A DNA stretch of 64,000 bases from Strix aluco (Eukaryota > Chordata > Aves > Strigiformes > Strigidae), in NCBI RefSeq assembly GCF_031877795.1, contig NC_133946.1:13603365-13667364 (forward strand). The letters are read 5' to 3'. Positions within the stretch are counted from its first letter, which is position 1; every line of letters begins with the position of its first letter. The notes under the pieces were generated by a model. The model was not told the origin of the DNA and ran no database searches. It worked only from the letters and a program-made list of their open reading frames with translations. Shown here piece after piece: positions 25,751-39,400 of this stretch. The position numbers were made by a program, and so were the translations under genes.

Positions 25751-26567
25751 TGTAAAAAGCTAAGCTACAGGAACTGGGAGTGATTTTCTATACTAAGGAC
25801 TGGGTTGATTTCCTTCTTTTTTAATGGGCAGCACTCAGGTAGGGGTAAGATTTTTATAGGTAAAAAAGGTCTAATGCTCAATACTTCTAGAGACCTCACT
25901 GGTAGCTCTGCTTGTTGAAAGTCCCTCCTTTTGTTCATCAAAAGGGAGCAAAAAACCAGAAAGTTCAAAATCATGGCATCGGTTCACCATGACCAATAAA
26001 ACTCAGTGGTGTCATTTGACTCCACAATAACGTTTTTCACTCATGCAGCTACCAGATTTTATTACAGAGCCCTTTTCACTAAAGCTGCTACAGTTCTAGT
26101 ACCTCATGAGGACAGCCTGCTGGGAACTCCAGCACTATTGTAAGGGAACTTGAATAGTGAGAGATTTGCCCAGTAATTATTACAAAACCATTCTCACAGA
26201 CTTCTTAGCATCAGAATTTGTAACAATGGCCTAGGACATTACTATTTTATGTGCCATATATTATCCTACAAAAGGAGTGGAGTGATGTCTAGCTTCTAAA
26301 AAATAAACTCTATTTTAGGGCCCCAACACACTTCAGCTCACAAAATCACTTTCAACCTTTTGAAAAAGCAAAAATAAGGCAGCACTACAAAGGGAATCTG
26401 TCTAAGAGTTTGCCTCCAGGCTTGTGGACAGTTCTGCTCATTGATTTGCAACCAATGGTTTGGGAACTGCAGTTACCGAATGTTTACTCAGAAAAATTCT
26501 GATTATATTTTAGGCAAGCTTTTTTATCTGCTACCTTTTAATGTGTTAATTTACTCTATTGAAAAGC

Positions 26568-26640
26568 CAAAGGGCCAAATTCACCCCTCCGATAAGGCTT
26601 CTACTGCAGGAGCATCACTGGATGTGCACTGAAGGCATTA
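26568..26640. repeat. Possible ancient palindromic MITE fragment
   Basis: Begins agggccaaattcacccct, a phrase typical of old palindromic amniote MITEs, and continues through cactggatgtgcactgaagg. The opposite terminus is not clear, so assignment is tentative. Confidence 0.3.
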
Positions 26641-28299
26641 TTCATCTGCGGAGAGATCACTGAGTAACGTTGTCAAAATAAACACTTTTGAGTTGCACAT
26701 CCTTGAAGATAAAGGGATTGTGAGGAGAATGAGAAGGAACAGAACATCAGAGATTAACAAAATTAGATAAAGGGCCAGGAAGAAACTGTTTGATGTAAAC
26801 AGAGTGACAAGTTAGATTAAGAACTCTCATTAAAGCATGCAGTATTTGCCTATAAGCAATTCAGGCAAGGCATTTGTTTACAACTCTCTGCCAAATCATC
26901 AATATTGGGATTTTAAATAATATTAAATCTACAGTGTCCAAACACTCACTAGGACTATGTGAAGGAAATACACAGCTGAGTGCCATTCTATTCTTTGTCA
27001 CATTAAGTAAACAAGGTTATGCCCCACTGCACACTGTCATGCAGGCCCTGCAGAAGCTACTACTAATATGAGTGTGGCACTAACTACTCCTCAGTTACTT
27101 TAGTATGCACGTATCTCTGAAAATACATACTGGTGCCACGATTTTATTGATGGCGTGGAGGAAAAACTAACTTTGTGAGGACAACGTAGTATCAGGTATG
27201 ACTGTATGTTAAGACAGAACCTGCTGTGACTTTACCAAGTTAGGAAAACAAAATTTGGAGATGTGCTGGAAAACTTGTGATAGCACCTTGCATTGACATG
27301 CAGTAGTGAACTTCACCAGAAACTGTCCAACAGAAATTATATAGATGCTTCTGGAGCAGATGGCGATGGTTAAGTGCATCAGAAGAACCCAGTACCTTGT
27401 TCAACAACAGTGAGGAATTAGGGTTTTGGTAAAGGCCACTAGGTGCAAATCCTACTGTAACTGAACCAGATTTAATGAGAGTTTATTCCTCTTAGTGCCA
27501 GGTTAACATCCCCCTCTAGTGACCTCAATTTATGGTGGGGAATTTTTTCCTCAGCAGCTTGTTGGCTGATGTCGCTGTACGATTCTGTTAAGACGATGGG
27601 AATTTGAGTCACCACTTTCCTCCTGGCATGCTTACAGGTTAAAAAAAATACCTGTCTGGGAAGAACATGCAGTGAGAGTGAAGTTACACAATGTGCTGGC
27701 AGCAAAACTGTCCCAAGCAGTTGAACCCTCTGCCTTTCTCCAGCCCCTCATTCTCACCCTTGTGCAGGAGTTCACTGCACATGAGCTTCCTTTTCGTAAC
27801 AATTCCCTGTGGGGCCATAATGCAAATCAGACCATTGTTATGATCAGTGTTAAAAATAACCCTTCCTAAACTAACTCCACTGCTACCGCCAACAGATTGT
27901 ATATTTGCACCATAAGGTCCTGTGACACAGTGTTGTGCACAGAGAGAGGCAGAAAACTGTGTCAGGTGCCACTTTCTCAGGCTTTAAAGAAAATGTATGC
28001 CTGGCGAGTCACAGAATTAAAGCCACACAGATTGAACTGTTCCCATGCTGTGGAGTTCTTGACGTCCACATCTAAATACCAGCAGTGGGAATTCCTGTCT
28101 GGTTTTGCAGTAAACAAAAAATTCTGGTTATTATTTGAGCTAGTTTTTAAAGACTGACATGAGGTAACCAAAGGCCTAAGGGCCTTCTCTGTTAAAAAGC
28201 CAAAGTGAGATCACAGATGGGGATGTGAAGAGGTGGGAAACCACCAACCACGGGGGAAAACAAAGCATCCGTGTGCAAAGCCTAAGTATCACACTGAAG

Positions 28300-30306
28300 C
28301 TCATGACTCATCGTTTTGATCATTTATTGAAGGAACTGACTGCTCATTTCTCTTAAACAAAAGGTGTCTTTCCATTTTACACCATCGCGTGGAAAGGCTT
28401 CTTGCAAAAAGATTTGAAAAAAATGACAGAGCCTCCTGTAATTTAAAGAGGACATTTGACAGGCTCAGTCCATCAACAGAACACTGTTCAAAGCCAGCAG
28501 ACTTTTTTTTCCCTAGATTTTAAAAAAGATTAGAAAAAATGCTGGCAATTACTTATTTCTATCTTTTATCTGAAATTTCCTTGTCTGCATACTGGGAAGG
28601 AGACCCAAAGGCAAATGTGAAGAAGGGAGCATATTTCTTTTGTTAGCTGAAATTACACAGTCCAAATGGCACAACGTCTCCTTACGGCCTGTCCCCTATA
28701 GTCAAAAAGGGACCGACGGCTATGAGACAAGCAGATTTGATCTCATTTTCTCATTACATAATCTTTGGTTGTGCAATGCAAGAGTCTATGAAGAGTAAAA
28801 AGGAGGATCTGAATACACACAGTATAAAATGCAACTACTTCTTCACTTCACTCACATTTCAATACCCTTCTGGTGAACTACATATAAATTCTATCACTTT
28901 GTGTGCCGTTTAGGATAACATTGTACAGAACAATGGCAGAAAGATTAATTATTTTTAAAGGTGTTTTACAGTGTGCTTTCAGTTGCAGCTCTCGGGCTTT
29001 GAAATGTTCAGAAGAGAAGAGAATAGCTTGGTCTTTGCTTGTGTTTTGAAATAGTATTTGTTTATATGTTCCAGATAAATCAGAAAAAAAGAAACAAAAA
29101 ATCCACACTATTTTAAGCTATTCTGTGTCCTGCCAGTCTCTCATTTGTATGCAGCATACACTAGATTTGCCTAGAAGGATTTAGCTCAGTAGCTGGCACA
29201 TTTACATTAGAGAATAACATACACAGTTTCAATCGATTTCAAGAGTTCTTACAATGGGAAATAAATATGAAAAGTGGTTGTTGCTGAAAGTTCAAAAAAA
29301 ATACAATCAACAAATTGTAAAATCGCAAAAGGCCAGACAAATTTAATAAAATATTTCCATTTACCTTCCTCAGCTTTACACAGCCTGTTCAAAATAATGA
29401 TTCTCTGCAGAGAGCCTTTATCCAACTGTTTATATCACTTCATACAAAATATGTGTTTGAATTACCACAGCAATACAAGGATATAAATTCCCAACACGCA
29501 ACATGCCAAATTCAACATAAGTTATGCTTTCTTGGCATCTAGACGTTTTCCTTTTACTTTTCTGTACTCCAAATACATTTTCATTTGAAACAAATTAAAA
29601 AGCATGTAGATGTTAAAACATGACAGCTTAGAATTCAAGTGACTTGTGCAACATTGTTTTGTGCTTTCTACTTCTCCATTTCCTCCTACTGCAATTAAAA
29701 TTCATCATGCCCTACTACATATACAATAGCAATGCATCAAGTTCAGTCCAGTATAGGTTTTCAACCTTCAGACTTGGCTTTATACTACACGAGATCCTTG
29801 CGCATTCAAAAAAGTGCATCTTTTTTGTGATCTTTCTTTTATGTTGGATGATGTGAAGCTCTGATTAGTCGATGTAGGAATGCAACCTTGAGGTATGATT
29901 GCAGCCTCGGAATAATTCTTAAATGTAAAAAGAAATTTTTCGAGCGTGCACGCCCTTTCTAGATTTAAAAAAGACACCGTTATAATGGTGCTACTAGAGC
30001 CACGGTACAGTACATCATGGCACATCGCTCCATAACATAACCAAGGACATGAGATAGAACTTCTATTTACACAAACTTGATGCCACTTCCAGAAAAATAT
30101 GACAGAAAAAAAAAAAAAGAAAAATATTATCTCCTGAATGTCCTGAATTTTTAGAAGATTCCTTTTACTTTCTCTTCAGCAATAGAATGGTCCTCCACAA
30201 CTGCATTTTCCCTGACCTGTTTAGTATGGACCATAAGTGACACCAGCAGGAATTGGGAATCATATGGCAAACTGCTTCCTTTGAGAGGATGCTCACCCAT
30301 GCCCCT
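28300..30306 (-). other. TUB: TUB 3' UTR (proposed extent)
   Basis: Sequence directly after the TUB stop on the - strand. The first canonical AATAAA on that strand lies at 28323-28328, which would give a 3' UTR of about 2 kb. The true end may be further away. Confidence 0.4.
28323..28328 (-). terminator. TUB: Candidate polyadenylation signal for TUB
   Basis: TTTATT on the + strand is AATAAA on the - strand. It is the first such hexamer downstream of the TUB stop and is followed on the - strand by T/G-rich sequence. Other copies lie further away (27482-27487, for example). Confidence 0.3.
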
Positions 30307-30440
30307 TTACTCACAAGCCAGCTTGCTGTCAAAACTTGAAAGGGCAATAGCAAAGGCTTGTAGTGCGCACATTGGGTAGTTGTAGTCCATGGTGAACACA
30401 TCCTCAGCCACGCGGCCAAACTGCATCACTATATAGTCAG
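30307..30440 (-). CDS. TUB: TUB last coding exon
   Basis: Completes a Pro codon, then encodes 43 residues ([20 protein letters not shown] through DSKLACE) and stops with TAA at 30307-30309. This is the invariant C-terminal core of the tubby domain, which forms the central helix of the barrel. Acceptor cttccag on the - strand. Confidence 0.96.
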
Positions 30441-33400
30441 CTGGAAGAAAGGTCACAAAAGGTGACAAAGCATTATTTCTGTTTGCAGCCCTTAGTAAAT
30501 AAACATGCATTCAACGTCATCCTCTGGCCCAGTTCAACAAAATACAAACAAAACATGCTCACTCATCAAACTTCACACTTATTCTTGCAAGTGGGTGTGC
30601 TGATATCAGAGGGAGAAGCAAGGAAGGCTTGAGTGAGGAACAGTTGAGTGATAAAGGATTGCAGGACTTGTTACTGTCAAAAAATTACACAGATAGAAAG
30701 TGTTTTTTGCAAGTACTGAGAGAAAATTGCTTCTGTATAGAATGTTCAAACCTCTTATACAGACCTAGTACTGAGTTTCACATGTACCAAGAACCAATTA
30801 ATTCTATTCCCACTAAACTTCTGGCAAGTGGACAAGCAAGGATGAGGGAAAAGAAGGCATGATTGTGATCTAGACCTAATCATGTCTCTCTTGTTATGTC
30901 ATATTCAGAAATTCTTCCTCAACCTTTTTTCCCTTTTGTACTCTTTGTCAGCAAGAGGAAATCTCAGCCTCATTCATAGTTTGAAATGTTTAATTACAGA
31001 AGCAGATGTAATTGTTTCACCTTATAAAATGCAGCAAATGCATATGCCAATGTTTCAAATTCAGTGTTGCTCTCACAGACTGGCACAGCCATTTTCACCA
31101 GTTTCCAATATTCCCCTGCAGTCTAAGCACAGCACTGGTGTAGCCCAGTGCACCCCAGTACCTAGTGACTGTGCCTGCCTAAAGCAAGCGTGAAGTGGGG
31201 CAGTATCACTCCACTCCAGCACTTCTCTTTATCCCTGCTCCAACAACTGTACCTAAGCTTGAGTAAAAAGGGGATTGTACATTGCTGGCAGAAAGCAGCA
31301 CATCGGTGAGGTCCCAGTGACGGTGTGAAAGGCAGTCCTGATACGTCCAGGGTGTTCTGTAGGACTATGGCTACCAGGACTAGGCATGGCAAAGTGGATG
31401 TGCAGGGGGACCAGTCTGTCTGCCACTATCTTCAGCTGGGCAGTGTACGGGGACCAGAGTGAACAAAAAAACCAAGGAAGGACTGTATGATACAAGCGCT
31501 TGAGCGGAGTGATACTGCCCCATGGTCCTGCTGACTGGAAGTACTGCAGCTCTGAGAGCAGAGACAACTCTAAACTGTTGCTCAGTTCACAAGCCAGGCA
31601 GCAAAGGGAGAAAACTAAGCACATAGCAGAAACATCTGTCTCTAGCACAAGCATTTAAACACCCAACTTGCATCAATGTCACCGCCACAAGGCAGAGCAG
31701 CATGAAGCTGGACTCACATAACTAAATTAAACTCACACAGGTAACAACAGAAGGGCCAGAATCTCTGTACGTTACAGACAGAGAGCTATACTTACGATCA
31801 TTATCATGAATAATTTGGAAGTTTTTCACTGAGGCCTGTGTGACTCGACCATGGAAATTTAACACATAGGACTGGGTGTCATCATTCCAGACTGGTGTTT
31901 TGTTATGCAGCTCAATGACACTCTCTGTATTTTTGTTCTGCCATCTTGCAAGAAGTGTCTCGTGTTCCTGCACACACCACAGATACACGCTTCAGTTTAA
32001 CACTCACAAGACAAAAAAATAAATTCACACACAGAGAAAAATATTCATAAATCCTAGCCCAAAGACTAAACAGTCACCCTCAACCCTCAAAACAGCATCA
32101 TCAAATGAAACAGAGAACTCTGAGTATCTTAATGCAAATGTGCATTCAAGTCCTTTCCACAGCTTGGAAAAGGTTAGTTGTATCTTTTATTATCAAAATA
32201 CATATTATTTGTAGTGCTTTTGTGAGTCACAGAACTAGTCACACATCCCATTGCTTTGCAATTGTTCAAATACTGGGGTTTTTAAACCTTCAGAAATGCA
32301 AAAAACCCAACTAACTGAAAAAGAATTCAAGTCATTTTTATTGTTGGCTGACAGTATGACTTACATTTCGTGGTCTGATGGAAACTCTTTCATGGTCCAT
32401 ATTCATTCCTGGTATGATCACACTCATTTTACGAGGTCCTTTAAACCCCAAGACATTTGTTTCCTAAAAATGTTTAGAAAAGAGTTCATCATGTTCTGTA
32501 TTTTTAAAGTTAATTTCTTCAACAGAGAGACACAGTGGCAGCCCAAGGAATTTATCTGTTAGTCAACTCAAAACACATCTTGAAACTCCTACCTTCACTG
32601 GCACTGCCAAACATTCTAGCTTTGTCTTAGCAGCTCCGACAACAGGAAAAATGGAAATAGAGAGGTTTCCAAAAACACTCCTAGCATTGGCTGCCAGCAA
32701 CCTTAATACAATTTTTTAAAAAAAATCCCTTTGTTAAAAAAGGATATGAACTAACCAGATTGCTTGGCTACTGCTAGATCCTAAAATAAAGTAGTTGTAA
32801 TTTAAAAATCATAAAATGCAGTCACACATTTTGATGAGAGACAAAATTAAATATATGGGACCAACTCCATTTATTCCAGAGCCAGCACAAAAGCAAATAA
32901 GAAGAAGCTGCCAGTAAGAGCATCTGTTAGCAGTGCTGTGGTTTTCAAAGTCTTCAGCTATGTTATGCTTAGGGATGAGCATGATAAAAAACAAACACAT
33001 TATCATGAATGCAAATTTTTGAGCTATGAAGGCAGGCAAAAGTAAATAACATAGGCAGCAAAAATAAATCTATGAAAAATACAAGTTCTTCCATTAAACA
33101 TGATTTGATGCCTTTCTGACCATCCTTTCACAAAAGCACTCCAGTATTGCACTATCCTCTCAAAACACAACCACTAAAATCTAAATAGGCCTAAAGTCTT
33201 ATTTTCAGCTGAGGCTTGCTTTTATTTTTCCACAGACACAACTAGGGTCATGTATTTTAGTAAGTCATCTATTTTTGAAAGAGTAAAGGGCAATATTTTC
33301 CAATACAGTTGGTAAAACTCAATTGCCTATTCTAGCATTAACTCCAGTAAATGAAACAGTGACACCTTTGGAAGTCCATCTCCTCATGTTTTGTGGTGCC

Positions 33401-36400
33401 TTTTTTCTTTTTTTTTTTTTCCCAGTCACATGCATTTTTTTCCCTCTACCTTTCCCGGGTGAAGGGCTGTGGACACACACTAAGGAATCTCGGGAAGGAA
33501 ATTCCCATTGGTGCAATTCCCAGCCACATGCCACAAGATGCCAAGGACTGGACACTCCTGGGCTCCAGCTGGTGTGGCTCTACCACTGGGATATTTAGAA
33601 GTGACATACTCAGATGTCCCTGCTTTTATATATTTAATTAAGGTGTCCTGATTTTAAGGAACACAAAGCTTTTTAAAACATCTCTACTTTTGCAAGTAAA
33701 AATCCATGCATCTCAACTCACTGGAAACATCTGAAAATACCTGCCTAAAATTTACTAGTGCAGAAGTTCTGTCATCCATCAGACCTTTGACATAACTCTG
33801 GTTGTTTCAGCAAACCATCTGGAGATTTTACACAACTCATTAAAGATTTTCATGCATGCAAGAAAAATTCCACTGGGTTATTTTACTGAATATTCTTGAA
33901 GCAGTCCAGGTATATTCATGTATCTTCATAACTCTGTACATTAATGGGAAGATTCTACCTCTTTTCTGAATCATTTATGTCTTGGCCTTTGGCACAGTAA
34001 ACCAATGTTATCAGTTCAGTTAGAAGCGTATACTTGGTTCTACAGCATGACGAGAGTCAAACTAAAACAACTGCCAGCAGATTTTATAAGCGGGAGAGAT
34101 TCAGCATAGCAGAGGACAATTTCTAAGAAAAGATTCATGCTTACTTACTTTTCACTAACTACTGACAATTTTGGTCTTCTCTGCAATGCCTTACAAGCAT
34201 TTCTTCTCATCAAGCTGCAGTTACGTTATATACAATTAATTTAGATGCTGACTGGTTGAAGACATTGTTCAAGGCACGATTAAATAATAACGCTAAATCG
34301 CTTCCCTCCAGTGTTATCACTCTGAAAAGAACAGGACTATATTCTTTGGATTTATGCAGAAATACTAAAATCAATACTTCTGCCAAATGATAAGGGAACC
34401 ATTTCTAGTTGTACATTACATCAATCACCAATTATATCAAACATTTTATTGGCAAATAGCTATCCTTTTGCTAAAATCAAGGTACAGAACTGAAATTCTA
34501 CAAACACAGAATGTATGAGGAAAACAGTAGGGACAAAAGAGGAGCTTTAATTAAAAGCAATCCTCTCCAATCTACCTGCATCCAAATAAATTTAATTCCC
34601 CTTATCTCCTGTCTCATTCCCTGCTTCTCTTTTATTTCCCTCCTCCACTATTCTGTGCATGTAAATTCAAGACTACAAATGGCATTATTAGGGGAACATG
34701 GGACAAATTCTGATTTCACACCATTTTAATGTCACTAACAGTCTTGGTTTACATAGGAACTCAAAATAAGGGCTGTTAGCTGGTAGAGCCCTATTGACTC
34801 AACCAGCACGCCAGTGATTTAAATCAGCTAAGGACTGGGCCCAGGATTGCTTAGAAGCTGCACTCTCCGCCTTAGCCCAACCACTAAGCTGTTCTGTGAC
34901 TATGCGTCACAATCAACTGGACTGAAAGAACACAGAGCCTCTCCCCAGGGTTGTTTTTAAAATCTTACACACGCAGAAAATTATGTAAGCATTTTGCTAT
35001 GGTGGCAATAGCTGCCATGATAGAAGTGGCTCCCAGGAGATTCACAATTTAATGACCCAAGTTTCTTTCAGCCACTTCCCCTTTCTGGACTTGATTCACA
35101 CAGCTGTGCCTTGTCCTTCATACCTGTAGAAATTATCATTCCATAGAAAGCCCAGACCACAGATCCCACCACACTGGAGCACAATGCAAGTGATTGAGGC
35201 CTGAGTAGAAACACAGTTTATTGCTTTACTGAAACCTGAGTCACACCTCAGAATATCAGCTGAGCTCCCTGCCTGCGGAATCTGATGTAAACTGAATTGT
35301 GAGATACGATGGATATAAAGGAATCCAGCACAGAAAATCCTGGTACAAATGGTACAGTTACACCTCACTGCTTCTTGATAAATTTTGCCAAGCGATTCTG
35401 AAATCAGCCATTAGGTGCTGCTGCAGGTTTATTAATATGCTAGCGTGCCATCAGTGGGGAGTACAAATGGACTATTCCTGTTGCTTACAACGTGCCCTAA
35501 GGTGAGCTCTGCAATGAGAGTTCTCAACACATTCATCCCACAGTTAAGAAAGGATGCATCACCAGCTTCTGCCTCTGCAAACTAGACCTGCTGAGATGAT
35601 TCAGCAGGTCAGGTTCAGTAAGTTGGTAGAAGTGGGTATAGCTTTCTCTCCAGATGGGTACTTGATCGGATGAGCTGAGAGACTGAGAGGAATAGTTGTG
35701 CTTTCAAAGTATTGTTAATTATAGTTTTTGCTGCAGAAAATATCTCAAGGCAGGAATTAAAAGGTTACCTGAGGACAATGGTGTTTTGAGAGTGCTCTTT
35801 CTGACATTCTTTGCTGTGGTGCTGCTGCAGCCAGGATCAATAATCTCACTTTAGCAAACCTGGCTAGTAATGAAATATCATTCCGATTTCCTATTGTCCT
35901 CTGGCCACAGCACACCTGCAAGCCTGCTGCCTTTCTCCATGAGTATCAAAATATCAGTGGAACAAGTCATTTTCTTATACAAATGTACAAGTTTTAAACC
36001 ACTAATCCCAAAACAGACATATAAAAGCATCTTATTTTAGTCACATTCTCCAAACAGTAGCCACGGTTCTGTTCTTCCCAACACTCACACTTTTAATTAC
36101 CTCTGCTGACCACAACTGAACTTTTTATTTGGTAACATTAATGGTTCAAATGTCATTGTTGTTGTTGACTTAAACAAGCAATGCCTAAATTTTTCAATAT
36201 ATAACTTTTTTTTTTAAAAAAACTGGTTTTTGTTTTCTCCTTGTATTTCCAGTTTGCACCAGAAGATTAGTTGCCTGGCTCCAGGGAATGCCCTCCTATA
36301 TAAACCAGTAAAATTATTAAACATACAAGTTCTCCTAGGTTCCTACTGAAACTTTCAAGCTCTAAACTGACATCAAATCCTGGACTCTTTTGTTAAATCC

Positions 36401-39400
36401 TGTTAGCTGGATTTTCTGAAATTCTCAGAGAGTTTCAAATCCAACAGGAATGGAGCGATATGTGTGTGTGTGTCTGTCTGTCTGTCTGCAATCGCAGGCC
36501 ATGTGGCTGAATAATAGCACAAGCAAACAAACACACTATTTATACTATATTCACAGAAAAACTTCATCCTAAGCAGCTGGAAAAGAACACATTAGCAGCT
36601 AATACTGCCACCCTTCAGTGCTCTCAGCACTTTGCATGGAAGGGATGGCTCTCTGCTTTTCTTTCCATGTGCTGAAATCTTCCAGACTCATTGCTCCCCA
36701 CAAGGTGAAGCTGACCTTTCCAGGAACATATCCTGTGAGTACACAGGGTATATGCTGGGATGGCTGGACCTCCATCTGACAGATTTCCAGGCACCCTTGA
36801 TTAGAGCTGGGTAGGAACTTTTCAGAAAAGTGGTTCTTGGGTATTTTTGTCAGAAGTTGTTGATTTGTCAAAACAAAAACTTTCTGTAGCAGTGTACGTA
36901 CCAATCGTGACTGGAATAATTTCTTGGCCCCAGAGATTTCTGGACAGAAAGAATACTCTCACCAAAACAGTCATTCAGTAATCATGAAACAACAGCAACT
37001 GTGTTTCAAGTCTTGATGGCCTGCATTGCCCTTGACAAATACTATTTACTGTCCTATAAGAGGCTAGTTTCTCTCATTCAATTGAATTTTGGATTTTGTT
37101 TGGGTCTGTTCAGGTTTTTTTCCTAGTAAAAAGGATTTTACAGTTTTTATCCCAGCTTCTCTGCCACTGTTGCAGACCTAGCTGTCCAGCTACATGTGTT
37201 TTGGATCAGAGAGGCCTCCTCCAAAATGTCATTACAAATGATCATACTTCAGTGCAGTAATTCCACGTGCACAACTCTTCCCAGTTCAGAAGGTTCCCTT
37301 GGATGGTGCCTGCAGGCTGTGACGCATCCTACCCCTTCCGGAGGGTTATGTAAAAGCTCCAACACCTTCTGACCAAAAGTGAGAACTGGGCAACCGGGTT
37401 CTGTGCACAACGTTCTTCACCTCTACTTTCCACTCCCTGGCTTCTCTAGTGAAGATCAGCTGCTTGATTACACCAAAGTATGAATGCTGATTTGCCTAAT
37501 CATAAGTGAGAAGGAAATTCAGTGTGCTATTTTAGAAACTGAACTGCCCTTTCTTGCATATTTTGCCTGTGAGCAGTACTTACATAACAAATAGCAGCTA
37601 GCTCCTGACGCAGGATACTCGCCTCCAGGCTTGATGTTGTTTTCATCGGATTTACTCCATTGTCATAAACTGTAAACTTAGTTCCCATAAGATTTGATCT
37701 ATCAAAAAAATGGAAAATCCAATCACCATTTGTCAGTAATGTTGCCTGAGACATCTATCCTTTACTGCACTGTAGCTCCAAAGAAAAGACAGATAATACT
37801 AAGTACAAATAGTTAATTCTAATCCCAGCTAAATGGCAACTCCTGGATTAAAGGTCATAACAAAAATGTAAAGGTACAGTACAGCAGAGTAAACTAACGG
37901 TCCCTTATCATTACACTGGAGATTTCTCATGACATCTTGCAAACCAGTAAATTCAAGAAAGCAGTAAGGAAACACTCAGGTGGGGTTATTTTGTTTGCTT
38001 GCTTGGTTTTTAAAATATGCTTACTCTCTACAAAACTATTTCCTTTCTTACCTGACTACTAACTGTATTAGAATACAGAAAGTTATTTTCATAAAGTTAT
38101 AAATAAGATCAGTCTTTCCTATTTAAATGGAAATCACACCAAGGAGAGCAAAATACAGCTTAGGACATGCTAAAACCCCACTATCCTCATTCTGTGTCTG
38201 CACTGCAACAAATAGCGCGTGAAGCTCTAAGATCCACACAGTCCCTTTCCTCAGGCACAGATGATCTAAACATACACTGAGAAGCTCCATGTAGGTATCA
38301 ACAACAGACTGATGTATGATGGGGTGACAAAAAAGAAACAAGTCGTTCTGAAAGAATTCCACTATTTGTAAATAACTTTAATTAGAATCTTAAGAAATGG
38401 GCAAAACTAAAGAGATTTTCAGATTGTGTAACAGACAGAACTTCCATTCCCAGGCAGTTATATCAATAGGGGATAGACACAATCTACTCATGCACTCTTG
38501 AAAATCCCATTAAGGTAATTTGTGCTTGTACACCCTTGAGAATCTGGCCTTTGAGCATTTAAGAGCTTCAGTCCTGCTGACTTTTACTAAAATGTGATCT
38601 TGTAAGTACTTGAGATGTTTTGAAAACATGCCTTGGATACTCATGAACTTTAAGACCATTATCACATGATGTAGTCAAGCCTCTAATTAAGAAGTCATGG
38701 TGGCTACAGGCTTCTTAATTTCAAATGAACTTTATATTATAAAAAGAAAATTCTTAGATGTATCAGTGTTTACCTCAGTTTTCCAATAAAACTCTCTCCA
38801 CCCCGAGACAGGTCAGTTGGGTCTATGGAGATGAGGTAATTAGAGGTTTTACTCTTCTTTCGTTTCCTTCCAGCTAACAGAAACACCTAAGCAGTGCAAA
38901 AAAACATATTCTAGAATGCCAAAGGGATTAGCACACACCACTTCCTGCTTTGATATAAGGAAACCATAGGCAATTTTTCTGTCTTCCAGCATCATTAGCA
39001 AAGTAACAGAAGGTCTCCTGGGACTTAACAAGACCAGATAAAAATCTGGAAAGGGAGAGTGACTTCTCAACCATTCAGTCCATTATTTATGGTTTAAATA
39101 ATTAAATTTGATCTGTTTCATTAAATGTTTCAGTCTAAATTGCTCTGGCTCTTCCAGTTAAGTTGAAAATAGATGCTTTTCAGGCCACAGAATGCAGAGA
39201 GCCCCAACTGCTGACTGTCACATAAAAGTGCCATGCATGGATTATTTAGAGCCAGAGATCAGACATACAAAGAAAGGCAGCAGAACAAAGTGATACTATT
39301 GTTTTGCTTTTGGAAGACTGTAGGGCAGCTCTCAGTGAAAGTGAAAATATATTTAAAATATAAGATTATATTTTCTTTGTAAGACTTCTTCAGACTTTTA

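Larger units (their letters stand above)
24530..28299. other. Intergenic interval downstream of TUB
   Basis: AT-rich sequence without a recognised gene. It holds a possible L3/CR1-type 3' end near 25655-25750 and a MITE-like piece at 26568-26640. If the distal TUB 3' UTR is longer than proposed, part of this interval belongs to it. Confidence 0.45.

Noticed and set aside
32251-32562. Open frame on the + strand
   Set aside because: It overlaps the antisense of the TUB exon at 32365-32463.
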